Source of the DNA: an uncultured Eubacteriales bacterium
GTDB taxonomy: Bacteria > Bacillota > Clostridia > Oscillospirales > CAG-272
DNA length: 28,842 bases
Reading direction: 5' to 3'
Assembly: GCA_900552255.1 (NCBI GenBank)
Contig: URZF01000002.1
Coordinates: 1-28,842, forward strand
The notes beneath the pieces were generated by a model. That model ran no database searches and was not told where the DNA came from. It was given only the letters and a program-made list of their open reading frames with translations. Every line of letters starts with the position of its first letter. Position 1 is the stretch's first letter. The position numbers were made by a program, and so were the translations under genes. Of this stretch, positions 1 through 6,956 are shown one piece after another.

Positions 1-96
1 CAATCCGTTAATCATTTCTGTCCGCATCCCCAAGGAGCCGACAAGAGATTCAAGAAAACCGGTGCCGCCACATGAAAATCTCAGAGGTACAATATT

Positions 97-723
97 ATGA
101 GCTCAACTGAAAAGCTCCATTCAAAATGGAGACTAACCCAAACGCTTTTCTTGACCGGCGTCGTCCTTTCTTTCCTCGGCTGGCTTTGGGAAACCATATT
201 CTCTTTTTTTCTGCGAAGTCCGAACGACAGAGGATTTCTCCTTCTTCCGGTCTGCCCGATTTACGGATTCGCTCTCATCCTCGTTTATCTGCTGTTCGGA
301 ACGCCCGCCGACATGCGGCTTCTCGGACACCCGGTCTTTCGCAGTAAGCCGGTTTTGCGATATCTGTCCTATTTCCTCGCCGCCGCCCTTCTCTCCACGG
401 CGATCGAGCTTGTCACCGCGACCTTTTTCCAGTCTCTGTTCGGGATCAAGCTTTGGAGCTATGCTTTTCTGACGGACAGCTTTTCCGAATTTATCGCACT
501 TCTTCCCTCTCTCTTTTGGGGGATTGCCATCACCCTCTTTATGCGGTTCCTCTTCCATCCCCTCTTTCATGCGATCGGCAAAATAAAGCCGAGACTTTTA
601 AACGGACTTTTCTGGGGATTGCTTGCTCTCGTGATAGCGGATGCCGTATTCAACTTCGTCTATCTGTCTGTGAACGGCCGGCATTATGATATCCCTCTTT
701 TTGATAAAATCGTTATGGGATAA
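97..723 (+). CDS. CmpB-like putative ABC transporter membrane protein
   Basis: A 208-residue integral membrane protein. It matches the ABC_trans_CmpB family (putative type IV ABC-transporter permease) by its signature order: an early helix with GWLWETI (residues about 28-34), then RGFLLLPVCPIYGFALILVY (about 45-64), the typical RGF..GP.CPIYG core. I count about five hydrophobic segments (near residues 14-36, 52-67, 90-112, 132-153 and 168-190). The ATG is preceded by AGAGGT at eight bases. Family members are common in Clostridia, usually without an adjacent ATPase, and their substrate is unknown; no ATP-binding subunit lies next to it here. An open frame on the same strand runs in from the window edge and stops at 98-100, overlapping the start as ATGA, so an upstream partner is possible. 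Family call good, function not known. Confidence 0.8.
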   Translation: MSSTEKLHSKWRLTQTLFLTGVVLSFLGWLWETIFSFFLRSPNDRGFLLLPVCPIYGFALILVYLLFGTPADMRLLGHPVFRSKPVLRYLSYFLAAALLSTAIELVTATFFQSLFGIKLWSYAFLTDSFSEFIALLPSLFWGIAITLFMRFLFHPLFHAIGKIKPRLLNGLFWGLLALVIADAVFNFVYLSVNGRHYDIPLFDKIVMG

Positions 724-777
724 CCGCTCGCAGCGGTATTATAAGGAACAGGGATGGATTATATCCATCCCTGTTCC
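723..777. terminator. Two hairpins after the CmpB-like gene
   Basis: Two perfect inverted repeats follow the stop codon. The first has 6-bp arms at 723-728 and 732-737; the second has 14-bp arms at 745-758 and 764-777 with a 5-base loop. Neither is followed by a good T-run on the plus strand. Read on the minus strand the large hairpin is followed by TTATAAT. It could be a weak terminator for the cyclophilin transcript coming from the right, or an RNA stabilising stem shared by both converging units. Confidence 0.45.
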
Positions 778-945
778 ATTCGTCATATGCCGCCTTTTCA
801 AGCACCAGCACGATATCTTCATTTTGATTCGCCGCCTTTATGGCATCATGGAAAATACGCCTTTGTCCGCCTGCGCTTTCGAGAGAAAAAGAAAGGGCAC
901 GCGTCCGTTTTCTCTGTGGAATGCAGATACCGCTTTTCCCATCGA

Positions 946-1428
946 TCAGGCATCGACGATCGTGATCGTTTTGATTTTTTGCTCCTTCACCGGCTTATCC
1001 GAATAATCCGTATCGACCGAGGCGATCTTATCCAGCACCTCGAAGCCGTCCGTCAGCTTTCCGAACGCGGCATATTGACCGTCGAGATGCGGCGCGTCGC
1101 GGTGCATGATGAAAAACTGCGAGCCTGCGGAATCCGGACGCGCCGAGCGCGCCATCGAAATGACGCCGCGCGTATGCTTCAAGGGATTTTTCACGCCGTT
1201 CGACGCAAACTCTCCTTTGATTTGATAGCCGGGACCTCCCATACCGGTGCCGGTCGGGTCGCCGCCCTGTATCATAAAGCCCTCGATGACCCTGTGAAAG
1301 ATAAGCCCGTTATAAAAGCCGTCCCTTGCAAGCTTTACAAAATTCTCCACCGTGATCGGCGCCGTTTCCGGATAAAGCTCAAGCGTCATCACGCCGCCGT
1401 TTTCCATTTCAATAACCGCTTTTGTCAT
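946..1428 (-). CDS. Cyclophilin-type peptidyl-prolyl cis-trans isomerase
   Basis: A single-domain cyclophilin of 160 residues, the normal size for the short bacterial cytoplasmic form. It should catalyse cis-trans isomerisation of Xaa-Pro bonds during protein folding. The core motif FHRVIEGFMIQGGDPTGTGMGG spans residues 44-65 in outline, giving the catalytic Arg46 and the pocket residues Phe51 and Gln54; SQFFI at 103-107 supplies the second half of the site. The Trp that confers strong cyclosporin binding in eukaryotic forms is not present (HLDGQYAAFGKL occupies that stretch). No signal peptide is seen, so it is probably cytosolic. GGGAGG sits four bases before the ATG. The gene follows the M50 protease at a distance of 170 bases and appears to have its own promoter at 1471-1476. 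Confidence 0.95.
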   Translation of the reverse strand: MTKAVIEMENGGVMTLELYPETAPITVENFVKLARDGFYNGLIFHRVIEGFMIQGGDPTGTGMGGPGYQIKGEFASNGVKNPLKHTRGVISMARSARPDSAGSQFFIMHRDAPHLDGQYAAFGKLTDGFEVLDKIASVDTDYSDKPVKEQKIKTITIVDA

Positions 1429-1438
1429 ATGTCCTCCC

Positions 1439-1454
1439 GCGCCGAGCCCGGCGC
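1439..1454 (-). promoter_or_regulatory. GC hairpin in the cyclophilin leader
   Basis: Perfect 6-bp GC-only arms (1439-1444 and 1449-1454) with loop AGCC lie directly before the GGGAGG ribosome site of the cyclophilin gene; the 5' base of the site touches the stem. On the opposite strand the same stem is followed by TTTTTGTTTTTT, so on the plus strand it has the form of an intrinsic terminator that would stop antisense transcription into the region upstream. Confidence 0.4.
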
Positions 1455-1470
1455 TTTTTGTTTTTTCTTT

Positions 1471-1500
1471 ATTATACCATAGATTTTATAAAAATCTATG
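1471..1500 (-). promoter_or_regulatory. Extended -10 promoter with palindrome, cyclophilin gene
   Basis: On the minus strand TGG-TATAAT (the -10 hexamer occupies 1471-1476) forms an extended -10 element. No good -35 hexamer is seen 17 bases upstream. Immediately upstream of the -10 lies a perfect inverted repeat with 10-bp arms, 1478-1487 and 1491-1500, covering the spacer and the -35 position. Such a place suits an operator, but no regulator is encoded nearby. Confidence 0.5.
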
Positions 1501-1598
1501 CCTCTTTCTCGTTTTTCCGTGCTTTTTATTTCGATAAGCGCGAATACTTTTGCACTTGCGGGATGATTATATCATATCGGACACCGAAAAACAAGCCC

Positions 1599-2180
1599 TC
1601 AAAGCTTTTTCACAATCAGATAGGAAAAAAGGTACGCACAGAACAGAAGAAGCGTAAAATTGATTCCGCTGTAAAAGAATATGTAAAGCGACAGCATCCA
1701 CAGCACGGCAAGACATGCGCAGGTCGAGACGTACAGCACTTTGTCCGACGCTTCCTCCCCGAAAAGCTGGGACAAGAGCGCCCCCGCCATCCGTCCGCCG
1801 TCAAGCGTTTTCAGCGGCAGCAGATTGAGTACAGCCAAGGAAAGGGAAAGCGAGCAGACGGACGCGCCGATCTCCTGCGGCATCCAAAAAAACGCAGCCC
1901 CCGCATATAGAAGGCTCATAAAGGGACCGGCCGCGGCGATCAGAAATTCCTCGCGATAAGAGGCTGCGGCCGAAAGTCCGATGCTGATGCCTACGGGCAT
2001 CAGCCGGATCTCCGTCACCCGCTTGTCGAGCAGGAGCGCGGCAGTCATATGTCCCGCTTCATGCAGCAATACGGAGGATACCGCCGCAAACGCGTAGGCG
2101 CGCGGCATCGCGGCGAAAAGCAGGAACAGTCCGGCCGCGGCAAAGGGATGGATATGAAAACGGACCCTGTTACGTTTCAT
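1599..2180 (-). CDS. M50 family site-2-type metalloprotease (SpoIVFB-like)
   Basis: A 193-residue intramembrane zinc protease. The active-site motif HEAGH is at residues 40-44 inside a hydrophobic segment, and the third zinc ligand motif appears as LNLLPLKTLDGGR (about 118-130), where Asp127 takes the place of the Asp in the usual NxxPxxxLDGG. Five or six membrane segments can be counted. The size and lack of a PDZ or CBS domain fit the SpoIVFB group, which cleaves pro-sigma-K in Bacillus; whether this one acts in sporulation is inferred from its neighbour only. The start was placed at 2180 because this ATG overlaps the upstream ytvI stop as ATGA and the frame before it is the out-of-frame shadow of ytvI. 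The two genes are therefore translationally coupled. Confidence 0.85.
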   Translation of the reverse strand: MKRNRVRFHIHPFAAAGLFLLFAAMPRAYAFAAVSSVLLHEAGHMTAALLLDKRVTEIRLMPVGISIGLSAAASYREEFLIAAAGPFMSLLYAGAAFFWMPQEIGASVCSLSLSLAVLNLLPLKTLDGGRMAGALLSQLFGEEASDKVLYVSTCACLAVLWMLSLYIFFYSGINFTLLLFCAYLFSYLIVKKL

Positions 2181-3280
2181 GAGCCTTCCTCCTTTGCCGG
2201 AGATTTCCGGAATGCCGCCACCGTATTTTTGACGATCACGGTGACGAGCGGCACGAGCAGCATACCGAAAAAGCCGAAGAGCCGAAGTCCCACATACATG
2301 GAAATAAGCGCGAGCAGCGGGTGCATGCCGATGCCTGCCCCGACGATCTTCGGCTCCAAAATCTGACGCAGAACCGAGATGACCGCATACAAAATCAAGA
2401 GCCCCACGGCCGTCCGAGGGTCTCCCGCGGCAAACAGATAGATCGCCCATGGGATCAAAATGGTGCCGGTGCCAAGCACCGGCAGGATATCCACAAGGGC
2501 TGTCACAAGCGCAAGCAAAAACGCATATTTCTGTTTGAGAATGACAAAGCCTGTAAACAATTCCGCAAAAGTGAAAAGGAAAATTATGACGTAGGATTTA
2601 AAATATTTGGCAAGCGTCCGTCCCGTCTGCCCGTACATTTCACGCAGCGCGTCACGGGGACGGCCGCGCAGATGACTTTTGATAAAAGAGATGATTTTTT
2701 CGTAATCTGCGCAGAAATAGACCGCCGAGAACACGGTCACAATGGAAAAAATCAATGCCTGCGGTACAGCGGACACCAGCCGTCCCGCATATCCCGGGAT
2801 TTTGGCGGCAAAGGAAAAAACGGCGTTCTTCATCATATCGGTGAGCGCCTCTCCGATGCGCTCCCGCAGGGCTTCCGCGTTTTCTCCCGAAAAAAACGGC
2901 AGTCCGGCGGCAAACGCGCCGAGCCTGTCGAGCATCGCCGTCAAATTGGAGAGAATCGCGTTCTCCCCGACGACGATGCTGCGTGCAAGCGCACCGAGCT
3001 GCTCGACCGCTTCCATGACCGCAACAAAAAGGAGGCCGAGCCCCAAGGTCAAGAACAAAATGACAAACACCACCGATACCACTCTCTGCGGGATTCTCGT
3101 CTTTTTCGATACGGCCGCCGCAGGACGGCGCAGCAGGGTCGCCGCCGCAAACGCGATCACAAACGGCAGCACGATGGGAAAGATATACTTTGCGAAAACA
3201 TAAACCGCAAAAATCCCGAGCAAACTATAAAATACGATATAAACCGTCCGACGGTACGGCTCTTCCGGAAGAAATTGCAT
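2177..3280 (-). CDS. ytvI: AI-2E family membrane protein, YtvI-type
   Basis: A 367-residue polytopic protein of the AI-2E/PerM (DUF20) family. It shows the N-terminal pair of helices, a charged amphipathic middle (about residues 85-160), and the C-terminal block with ILPVLGTGTILIPWAI, LRQILEPKIVG and HPLLALISMYVGLRLFG, the most conserved stretch of sporulation protein YtvI. In Bacillus and Clostridia YtvI belongs to the mother-cell sporulation set, though its molecular role is not settled; transport of autoinducer-2 should not be assumed. The start was set at the second Met (3280) because GGAG lies seven bases before it, while the upstream Met at 3313 has no ribosome site. The stop overlaps the ATG of the M50 protease gene. 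Confidence 0.82.
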   Translation of the reverse strand: MQFLPEEPYRRTVYIVFYSLLGIFAVYVFAKYIFPIVLPFVIAFAAATLLRRPAAAVSKKTRIPQRVVSVVFVILFLTLGLGLLFVAVMEAVEQLGALARSIVVGENAILSNLTAMLDRLGAFAAGLPFFSGENAEALRERIGEALTDMMKNAVFSFAAKIPGYAGRLVSAVPQALIFSIVTVFSAVYFCADYEKIISFIKSHLRGRPRDALREMYGQTGRTLAKYFKSYVIIFLFTFAELFTGFVILKQKYAFLLALVTALVDILPVLGTGTILIPWAIYLFAAGDPRTAVGLLILYAVISVLRQILEPKIVGAGIGMHPLLALISMYVGLRLFGFFGMLLVPLVTVIVKNTVAAFRKSPAKEEGS

Positions 3281-3345
3281 ATTCGGTCTCCGGTCCCGGT
3301 CAGGCACGGTCATTTCCCAAAAATCAGGACTTATCGGAAATCACC

Positions 3346-3374
3346 TTGACAAACCGAATCATTTATGATATGAT
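3346..3374 (+). promoter_or_regulatory. Consensus sigma-A promoter of the LRR lipoprotein gene
   Basis: TTGACA at 3346-3351, a 17-base spacer, and TATGAT at 3369-3374 preceded by TGA (extended -10). It points into a leader of about 150 bases (start near 3381) that holds GC-rich short stems and no riboswitch class I recognise. Confidence 0.85.
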
Positions 3375-3532
3375 TTATTTTATGTAAGGGTAAGTTCATT
3401 TATTCAGCACCGGAAAACGGAACCGGCACGGCAAATCGATTCCGCCCGGTCCCCGCATGGCGGGAGTCAATTATGTTTGCGCCGCCGCAGGCCAAAGCGT
3501 CCGCGGACAGTCGGCAGAATGGAGTTTCAATT

Positions 3533-4231
3533 ATGAAAAAACTTTTGGCTTTGCTTCTTGTTGTTTGCATAAGCGCCTTTATTTTTGTATCCTGCAAGGG
3601 CGACGATAAACCGTCGGAAACCACCGGAGGAGAAGAGACCACCGCCGGCAGCGATTCCACCAACGCTTCCACGCCCGAAGTGACGACACCGCCGGAGACC
3701 ACCCATGTTTTTGTCGACCAAAACATCATCGACAGTCTTGATTACGATTATATCATCCGACTCATCAAGGACGACAACAACAAAACGGTGGGCGTTGCGA
3801 TTTTCACATGGAAAGAAAATAAAGCTTCCGACAGCATTACGTTCGACAGCGAATACGTTCTCGACGGCGTGACCTATCCGGTTCTTCAGATCGGCGTAGG
3901 ACAGGGCGTTCTCAATTTCCAAAAGCAGCTCAAATCCGTTACGATCCCCGGAAGCGTTCAGAAAATTTCAAAGGTTGCGTTTAACTTCTGCACCGCGCTC
4001 ACGACGGTAAATCTTTCCGAAGGTCTTGAAGAAATCGGAGAGATGGCATTTTGGGGCTGCACCTCTCTCGAGACGCTGACGATCCCCTCCACCGTAACGT
4101 CCATCGGCAGCAATGCGTTTGCCGACTGCACAAGCTTAAAAAGCGTGACGCTTCCCCGCGCGTTCGAGGACAGCATCGACACGATCTTCGCAGGATGTGA
4201 CAACCTCGCCACGATCAATTATATCGACTGA
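3533..4231 (+). CDS. Secreted lipoprotein with BspA-type leucine-rich repeats
   Basis: A 232-residue exported protein. The N-terminus is a lipoprotein signal: two Lys, a hydrophobic stretch, then FVSC with Cys21 as the likely lipidated residue. A Thr/Ser/Glu-rich linker (about 22-60) follows. The C-terminal half (about 110-232) holds LRR_5/BspA-type repeats recognised by the recurring VTIPGSV, AF..CT.L, L..IG..AF pattern (about three full repeats and a final broken one). Such proteins usually sit on the cell surface and bind other proteins; the ligand is unknown. The start at 3533 gives a clean signal peptide and has GGAG eight bases upstream. An in-frame ATG at 3473 with GGGAG at six bases is also well formed and would add 20 residues before the signal. 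Its transcript should end at the hairpin at 4248-4297. Confidence 0.82.
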   Translation: MKKLLALLLVVCISAFIFVSCKGDDKPSETTGGEETTAGSDSTNASTPEVTTPPETTHVFVDQNIIDSLDYDYIIRLIKDDNNKTVGVAIFTWKENKASDSITFDSEYVLDGVTYPVLQIGVGQGVLNFQKQLKSVTIPGSVQKISKVAFNFCTALTTVNLSEGLEEIGEMAFWGCTSLETLTIPSTVTSIGSNAFADCTSLKSVTLPRAFEDSIDTIFAGCDNLATINYID

Positions 4232-4247
4232 TTTCCAGTGCCAAATC

Positions 4248-4297
4248 AAAAATCCTCTCATACAATGAAAACAAAAGCATTGTATGAGGGGATTTTT
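4248..4297 (+). terminator. 20-bp stem terminator overlapping the next ribosome site
   Basis: Arms 4248-4267 and 4278-4297 pair over 20 bp with a single G-U pair and a 10-base loop; the right arm ends in a T-run (4293-4297). It lies 17 bases after the lipoprotein stop and functions as an intrinsic terminator by form. The right arm also contains GAGGGG (4286-4291), the ribosome site of the GH18 gene starting at 4301, so the same stem would hide that site in read-through RNA. Confidence 0.8.
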
Positions 4298-4300
4298 ATT

Positions 4301-5590
4301 ATGACAATTCATGTAGTAAAGCCGGGCGACACACTCGCCGGTATCGCTGACACTTACGGAGTATCCGAAGATTTACTCGCCATATGGAACGCATTATCCG
4401 AGCCGTATGCACTCGTCGTCGGGCAGGCGATTCTGATTCTGACACCGGCGGGCGTCTATACGGTCCGCGCAGGCGACACGGTAGCCTCCATCGCGAGACG
4501 CTTTGGGATCTCGGCAAGAGAGCTTTTTGCCAATAATCCGAATCTCGACGGCGGACTGGTCCCGATCTTTGAAGGACAGACCCTTGTTCTCGGATTTGAA
4601 GAGGAAAAAGCCTACACCATGAAAACCAACGCTTACGCTTATCCGTTCATCACGGACGAAGCGCTTTACGGCACACTTCCCTATCTCACGTTTTTGGCTC
4701 CGTTCACCTATGGCTTCACGCCGCAGGGAGAACTGATCCCGCTCGACGACGAACGGCTCATCACCTCCGCCATCAGCTACGGCTCCGCGGCACTCATGCA
4801 CTTATCGACGCTCACGGAGGCCGGAACCTTCTCCAATGAGCTTGCCTCCGCGATTTTCGCCGATGAGCAGGCGGCGGATACGCTCATTACGAATATACTC
4901 GAAAATCTCCGCGCCAAGGATTACTACGGGCTCGACATCGATTTTGAGTTCATATCCCCAAGTGATGCCGCCGCGTATGCGCGTTTCATCGAAAAAGCAA
5001 GGATACGCCTGAATGCGGAGGGATACCCGGTCATCGCCGCGCTGGCGCCCAAGACCTCACGCGATCAGCCGGGACAGTTTTACGAGGGACATGACTATGC
5101 GCTGATCGGCGCCGCCGCAAACGAAGTCTTTGTCATGACATACGAATGGGGATACACGTACGGCCCTCCGATGGCGGTAGCGCCGCTCGCTTCCGTGCGC
5201 CGCGTGCTCGATTTCGCGGTATCGGAGATACCGGCGAACAAAATCTACATGGGCATACCGAACTACGGCTATGATTGGACGCTGCCATACAAGCAGGGAG
5301 AAACACGCGCACAGCTCATCGGAAATGAAGAGGCAATCGAAATCGCCCGAAGATACGGTGCGGAGATCCGCTATGACGAAGCCTCGGCAACGCCGTACTT
5401 CAATTATTCCGAAAACGGGACTCCTCATGAGGTATGGTTTGAGGACGCCCGAAGCTGGGCTGCCAAGCTCGCGCTGATTCCCGAATACGGCTTTGTCGGA
5501 GCAGGCATCTGGAATGCGATGCGTCCGTTCACCCAGGGCTGGCTGATCCTGCAATCCGGATACCGCGTGACCTCTTTTATAGACTCCTAA
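4301..5590 (+). CDS. LysM-LysM-GH18 spore-type peptidoglycan hydrolase
   Basis: A 429-residue protein with the architecture of SleL/YaaH (cortex-fragment-lytic N-acetylglucosaminidase): LysM 1 at about residues 3-49 (VVKPGDTLAGIA start), LysM 2 at about 52-99 (VRAGDTVASIA), and a GH18 barrel from about 105 to the end. The catalytic strand reads YYGLDIDFEF, giving the DxDxE motif with Glu216 as acid/base. There is no signal peptide, as in SleL, which is deposited on the spore coat from the mother cell. It should bind peptidoglycan through LysM and cleave muramic-lactam-containing cortex fragments. Start chosen at 4301 because the frame upstream encodes nothing conserved and GAGGGG lies nine bases before. 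No sigma-A promoter is visible between the hairpin and the start; a sporulation sigma factor is possible. Confidence 0.88.
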   Translation: MTIHVVKPGDTLAGIADTYGVSEDLLAIWNALSEPYALVVGQAILILTPAGVYTVRAGDTVASIARRFGISARELFANNPNLDGGLVPIFEGQTLVLGFEEEKAYTMKTNAYAYPFITDEALYGTLPYLTFLAPFTYGFTPQGELIPLDDERLITSAISYGSAALMHLSTLTEAGTFSNELASAIFADEQAADTLITNILENLRAKDYYGLDIDFEFISPSDAAAYARFIEKARIRLNAEGYPVIAALAPKTSRDQPGQFYEGHDYALIGAAANEVFVMTYEWGYTYGPPMAVAPLASVRRVLDFAVSEIPANKIYMGIPNYGYDWTLPYKQGETRAQLIGNEEAIEIARRYGAEIRYDEASATPYFNYSENGTPHEVWFEDARSWAAKLALIPEYGFVGAGIWNAMRPFTQGWLILQSGYRVTSFIDS

Positions 5591-5614
5591 AAGTGAACTG
5601 ACTATTATAACGGC

Positions 5615-5657
5615 AAAACGGCGGCAAAGAGAAGCCAATTCTCTTGCCGCCGTTTTT
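5615..5657. terminator. Bidirectional terminator between the GH18 and U32 genes
   Basis: Arms 5615-5633 and 5639-5657 pair over about 18 bp with one bulged A, a 5-base loop and A- and T-runs at the ends. It lies 24 bases after the GH18 stop on the plus strand and 24 bases after the U32 stop on the minus strand, so it should end both converging transcripts. Confidence 0.85.
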
Positions 5658-5681
5658 GATTTGCCATACACAAGATCCTCT

Positions 5682-6914
5682 TTATTCCCGTTCCGCGCTG
5701 CGCAGGATATCGCCCTCCCCGACGGCAAACGGCATGGAAATGAAAAATTCCATAAACGGATGCGGCGCCGATTCCACCGGATTTCCCGCCGAATCCGTCA
5801 TTCGCTCCACCGTAAAGCCCCGTCCGGGAAGCCCCGGCGAGATGATCTCGACCGGATCGCCGACCTTTACCTTATTGCGCTGCTCGAATTTGGCAAGTCC
5901 GCTTGCGCCGTCATATCCACGGCATACCGCAAGATAGGATTTCTCCCGCAGATATCCCGGCATCGTGCAGGTCTGCGCGTTCTCCGACGGCAGGTCGAAA
6001 TAATATCCTGTGCAGTATTCGCGGTGGCTGACCGAATCAAGCTCCCGCAGCCAGCAGGAATCGAAAGCATAACGCTCCTTATCCTTTATGTAGGAATCGA
6101 TGACGGCGCGGTAAGCATTCGTCACGACCGCCGTATAATAGGCGCTTTTCATGCGCCCCTCGATTTTAAAGGACGAAATCCCCGCGTCGATAAGCGCCGG
6201 CATGTGTTCGATCATACACATATCCTTTGAGCTCATGATAAACGTGCCGTCCGGCGTCTCCTCGATCGGGAAAGGCATGTCCGGCCGCTTCTCCTCTCGG
6301 ATGGTATAATTCCAGCGGCAGGGCTGAGCACAGGCGCCGCGGTTCGCATCTCTGCCGACAAGCGCATTGGAAAGCAGGCATCTGCCGGAAAAAGAGACGC
6401 ACATGGAGCCGTGAACGAACGCCTCGATCTCCACATCCTCCGGAAGCCGGGCGCGTATCTGCCTGATTTCCGCAAGGGAAAGCTCGCGTGCCAGCACGAC
6501 GCGGGAGGCGCCGAGCGAATGCCATGCAGCAGCGTCCGCGGAACTGACGACGCCTGCCTGCGTGGAGATGTGGAGCGCCGTTTCGGGCAGATATTCCCGC
6601 ACAAGTCCCATGACGCCGATATCGGCGGCGATGATGCCGTCCGGCGCGCCGGACGGCATAGCGGCAAGCGCGGACAAGAACTCCCGCAGCGCCGGATATT
6701 CCGGCTCGCGCGGCATAGTGTTGAGCGTAAGATAAACCTTTTTGCCGAGACGATGGGCAAATTCCACCGCGCGGCAAAGCTCCTCATTTGTAAAATTATC
6801 CGCCGCGGCACGCATGCCAAAGCGCTCGCCCGCGAGATAAACAGCGTCCGCACCGTATAAAAACGCCATCTTCATTTTCTCAAAATTCCCCGCGGGGGAT
6901 AACAGCTCGACCAT
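5682..6914 (-). CDS. Peptidase U32 family protein (YrrO/RlhA type)
   Basis: A 410-residue member of the U32 family. The N-terminal TIM-barrel begins ELLSPAGNFEKMKMAFLYGADAVYL-like at residue 3. The family signature runs from Glu164 to Ser182 (EAFVHGSMC...GRCLLS), and Cys172, Cys179, Cys195 and Cys199 match the four-cysteine set that holds an iron-sulfur cluster in characterised relatives such as RlhA and TrhP. Those enzymes hydroxylate rRNA or tRNA, so an RNA-modifying role is more likely than the old collagenase label; the exact substrate cannot be read from the sequence. AAAGGAG lies six bases before the ATG. It follows mltG by 42 bases, the order (mltG then U32) also seen around yrrL-yrrO in Bacillus. 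It is the last gene of the run and ends at a terminator. Confidence 0.88.
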   Translation of the reverse strand: MVELLSPAGNFEKMKMAFLYGADAVYLAGERFGMRAAADNFTNEELCRAVEFAHRLGKKVYLTLNTMPREPEYPALREFLSALAAMPSGAPDGIIAADIGVMGLVREYLPETALHISTQAGVVSSADAAAWHSLGASRVVLARELSLAEIRQIRARLPEDVEIEAFVHGSMCVSFSGRCLLSNALVGRDANRGACAQPCRWNYTIREEKRPDMPFPIEETPDGTFIMSSKDMCMIEHMPALIDAGISSFKIEGRMKSAYYTAVVTNAYRAVIDSYIKDKERYAFDSCWLRELDSVSHREYCTGYYFDLPSENAQTCTMPGYLREKSYLAVCRGYDGASGLAKFEQRNKVKVGDPVEIISPGLPGRGFTVERMTDSAGNPVESAPHPFMEFFISMPFAVGEGDILRSAERE

Positions 6915-6956
6915 AAGCGCTCCTTTCAGCCTATATGCGGCAGACTCGAAGACCCC

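Noticed and set aside
1..96. Coding ends at the left edge: plus frame stopping at 98-100 and a minus frame reading CGGTGFLESLVGSLGM
   Set aside because: Each is about 30 codons, the minus frame has no usual start codon and the two exclude each other; too little sequence to support a gene.
2321..3349. A 342-codon plus-strand frame opposite ytvI
   Set aside because: Antisense to a conserved gene, very basic and Gln-rich, no ribosome site.
3388..3532. A possible cobalamin or c-di-GMP riboswitch in the lipoprotein leader
   Set aside because: Some segments look vaguely similar (ACCGGCACGGCAAA), but the B12 box and the GEMM core with its tetraloop receptor are absent.
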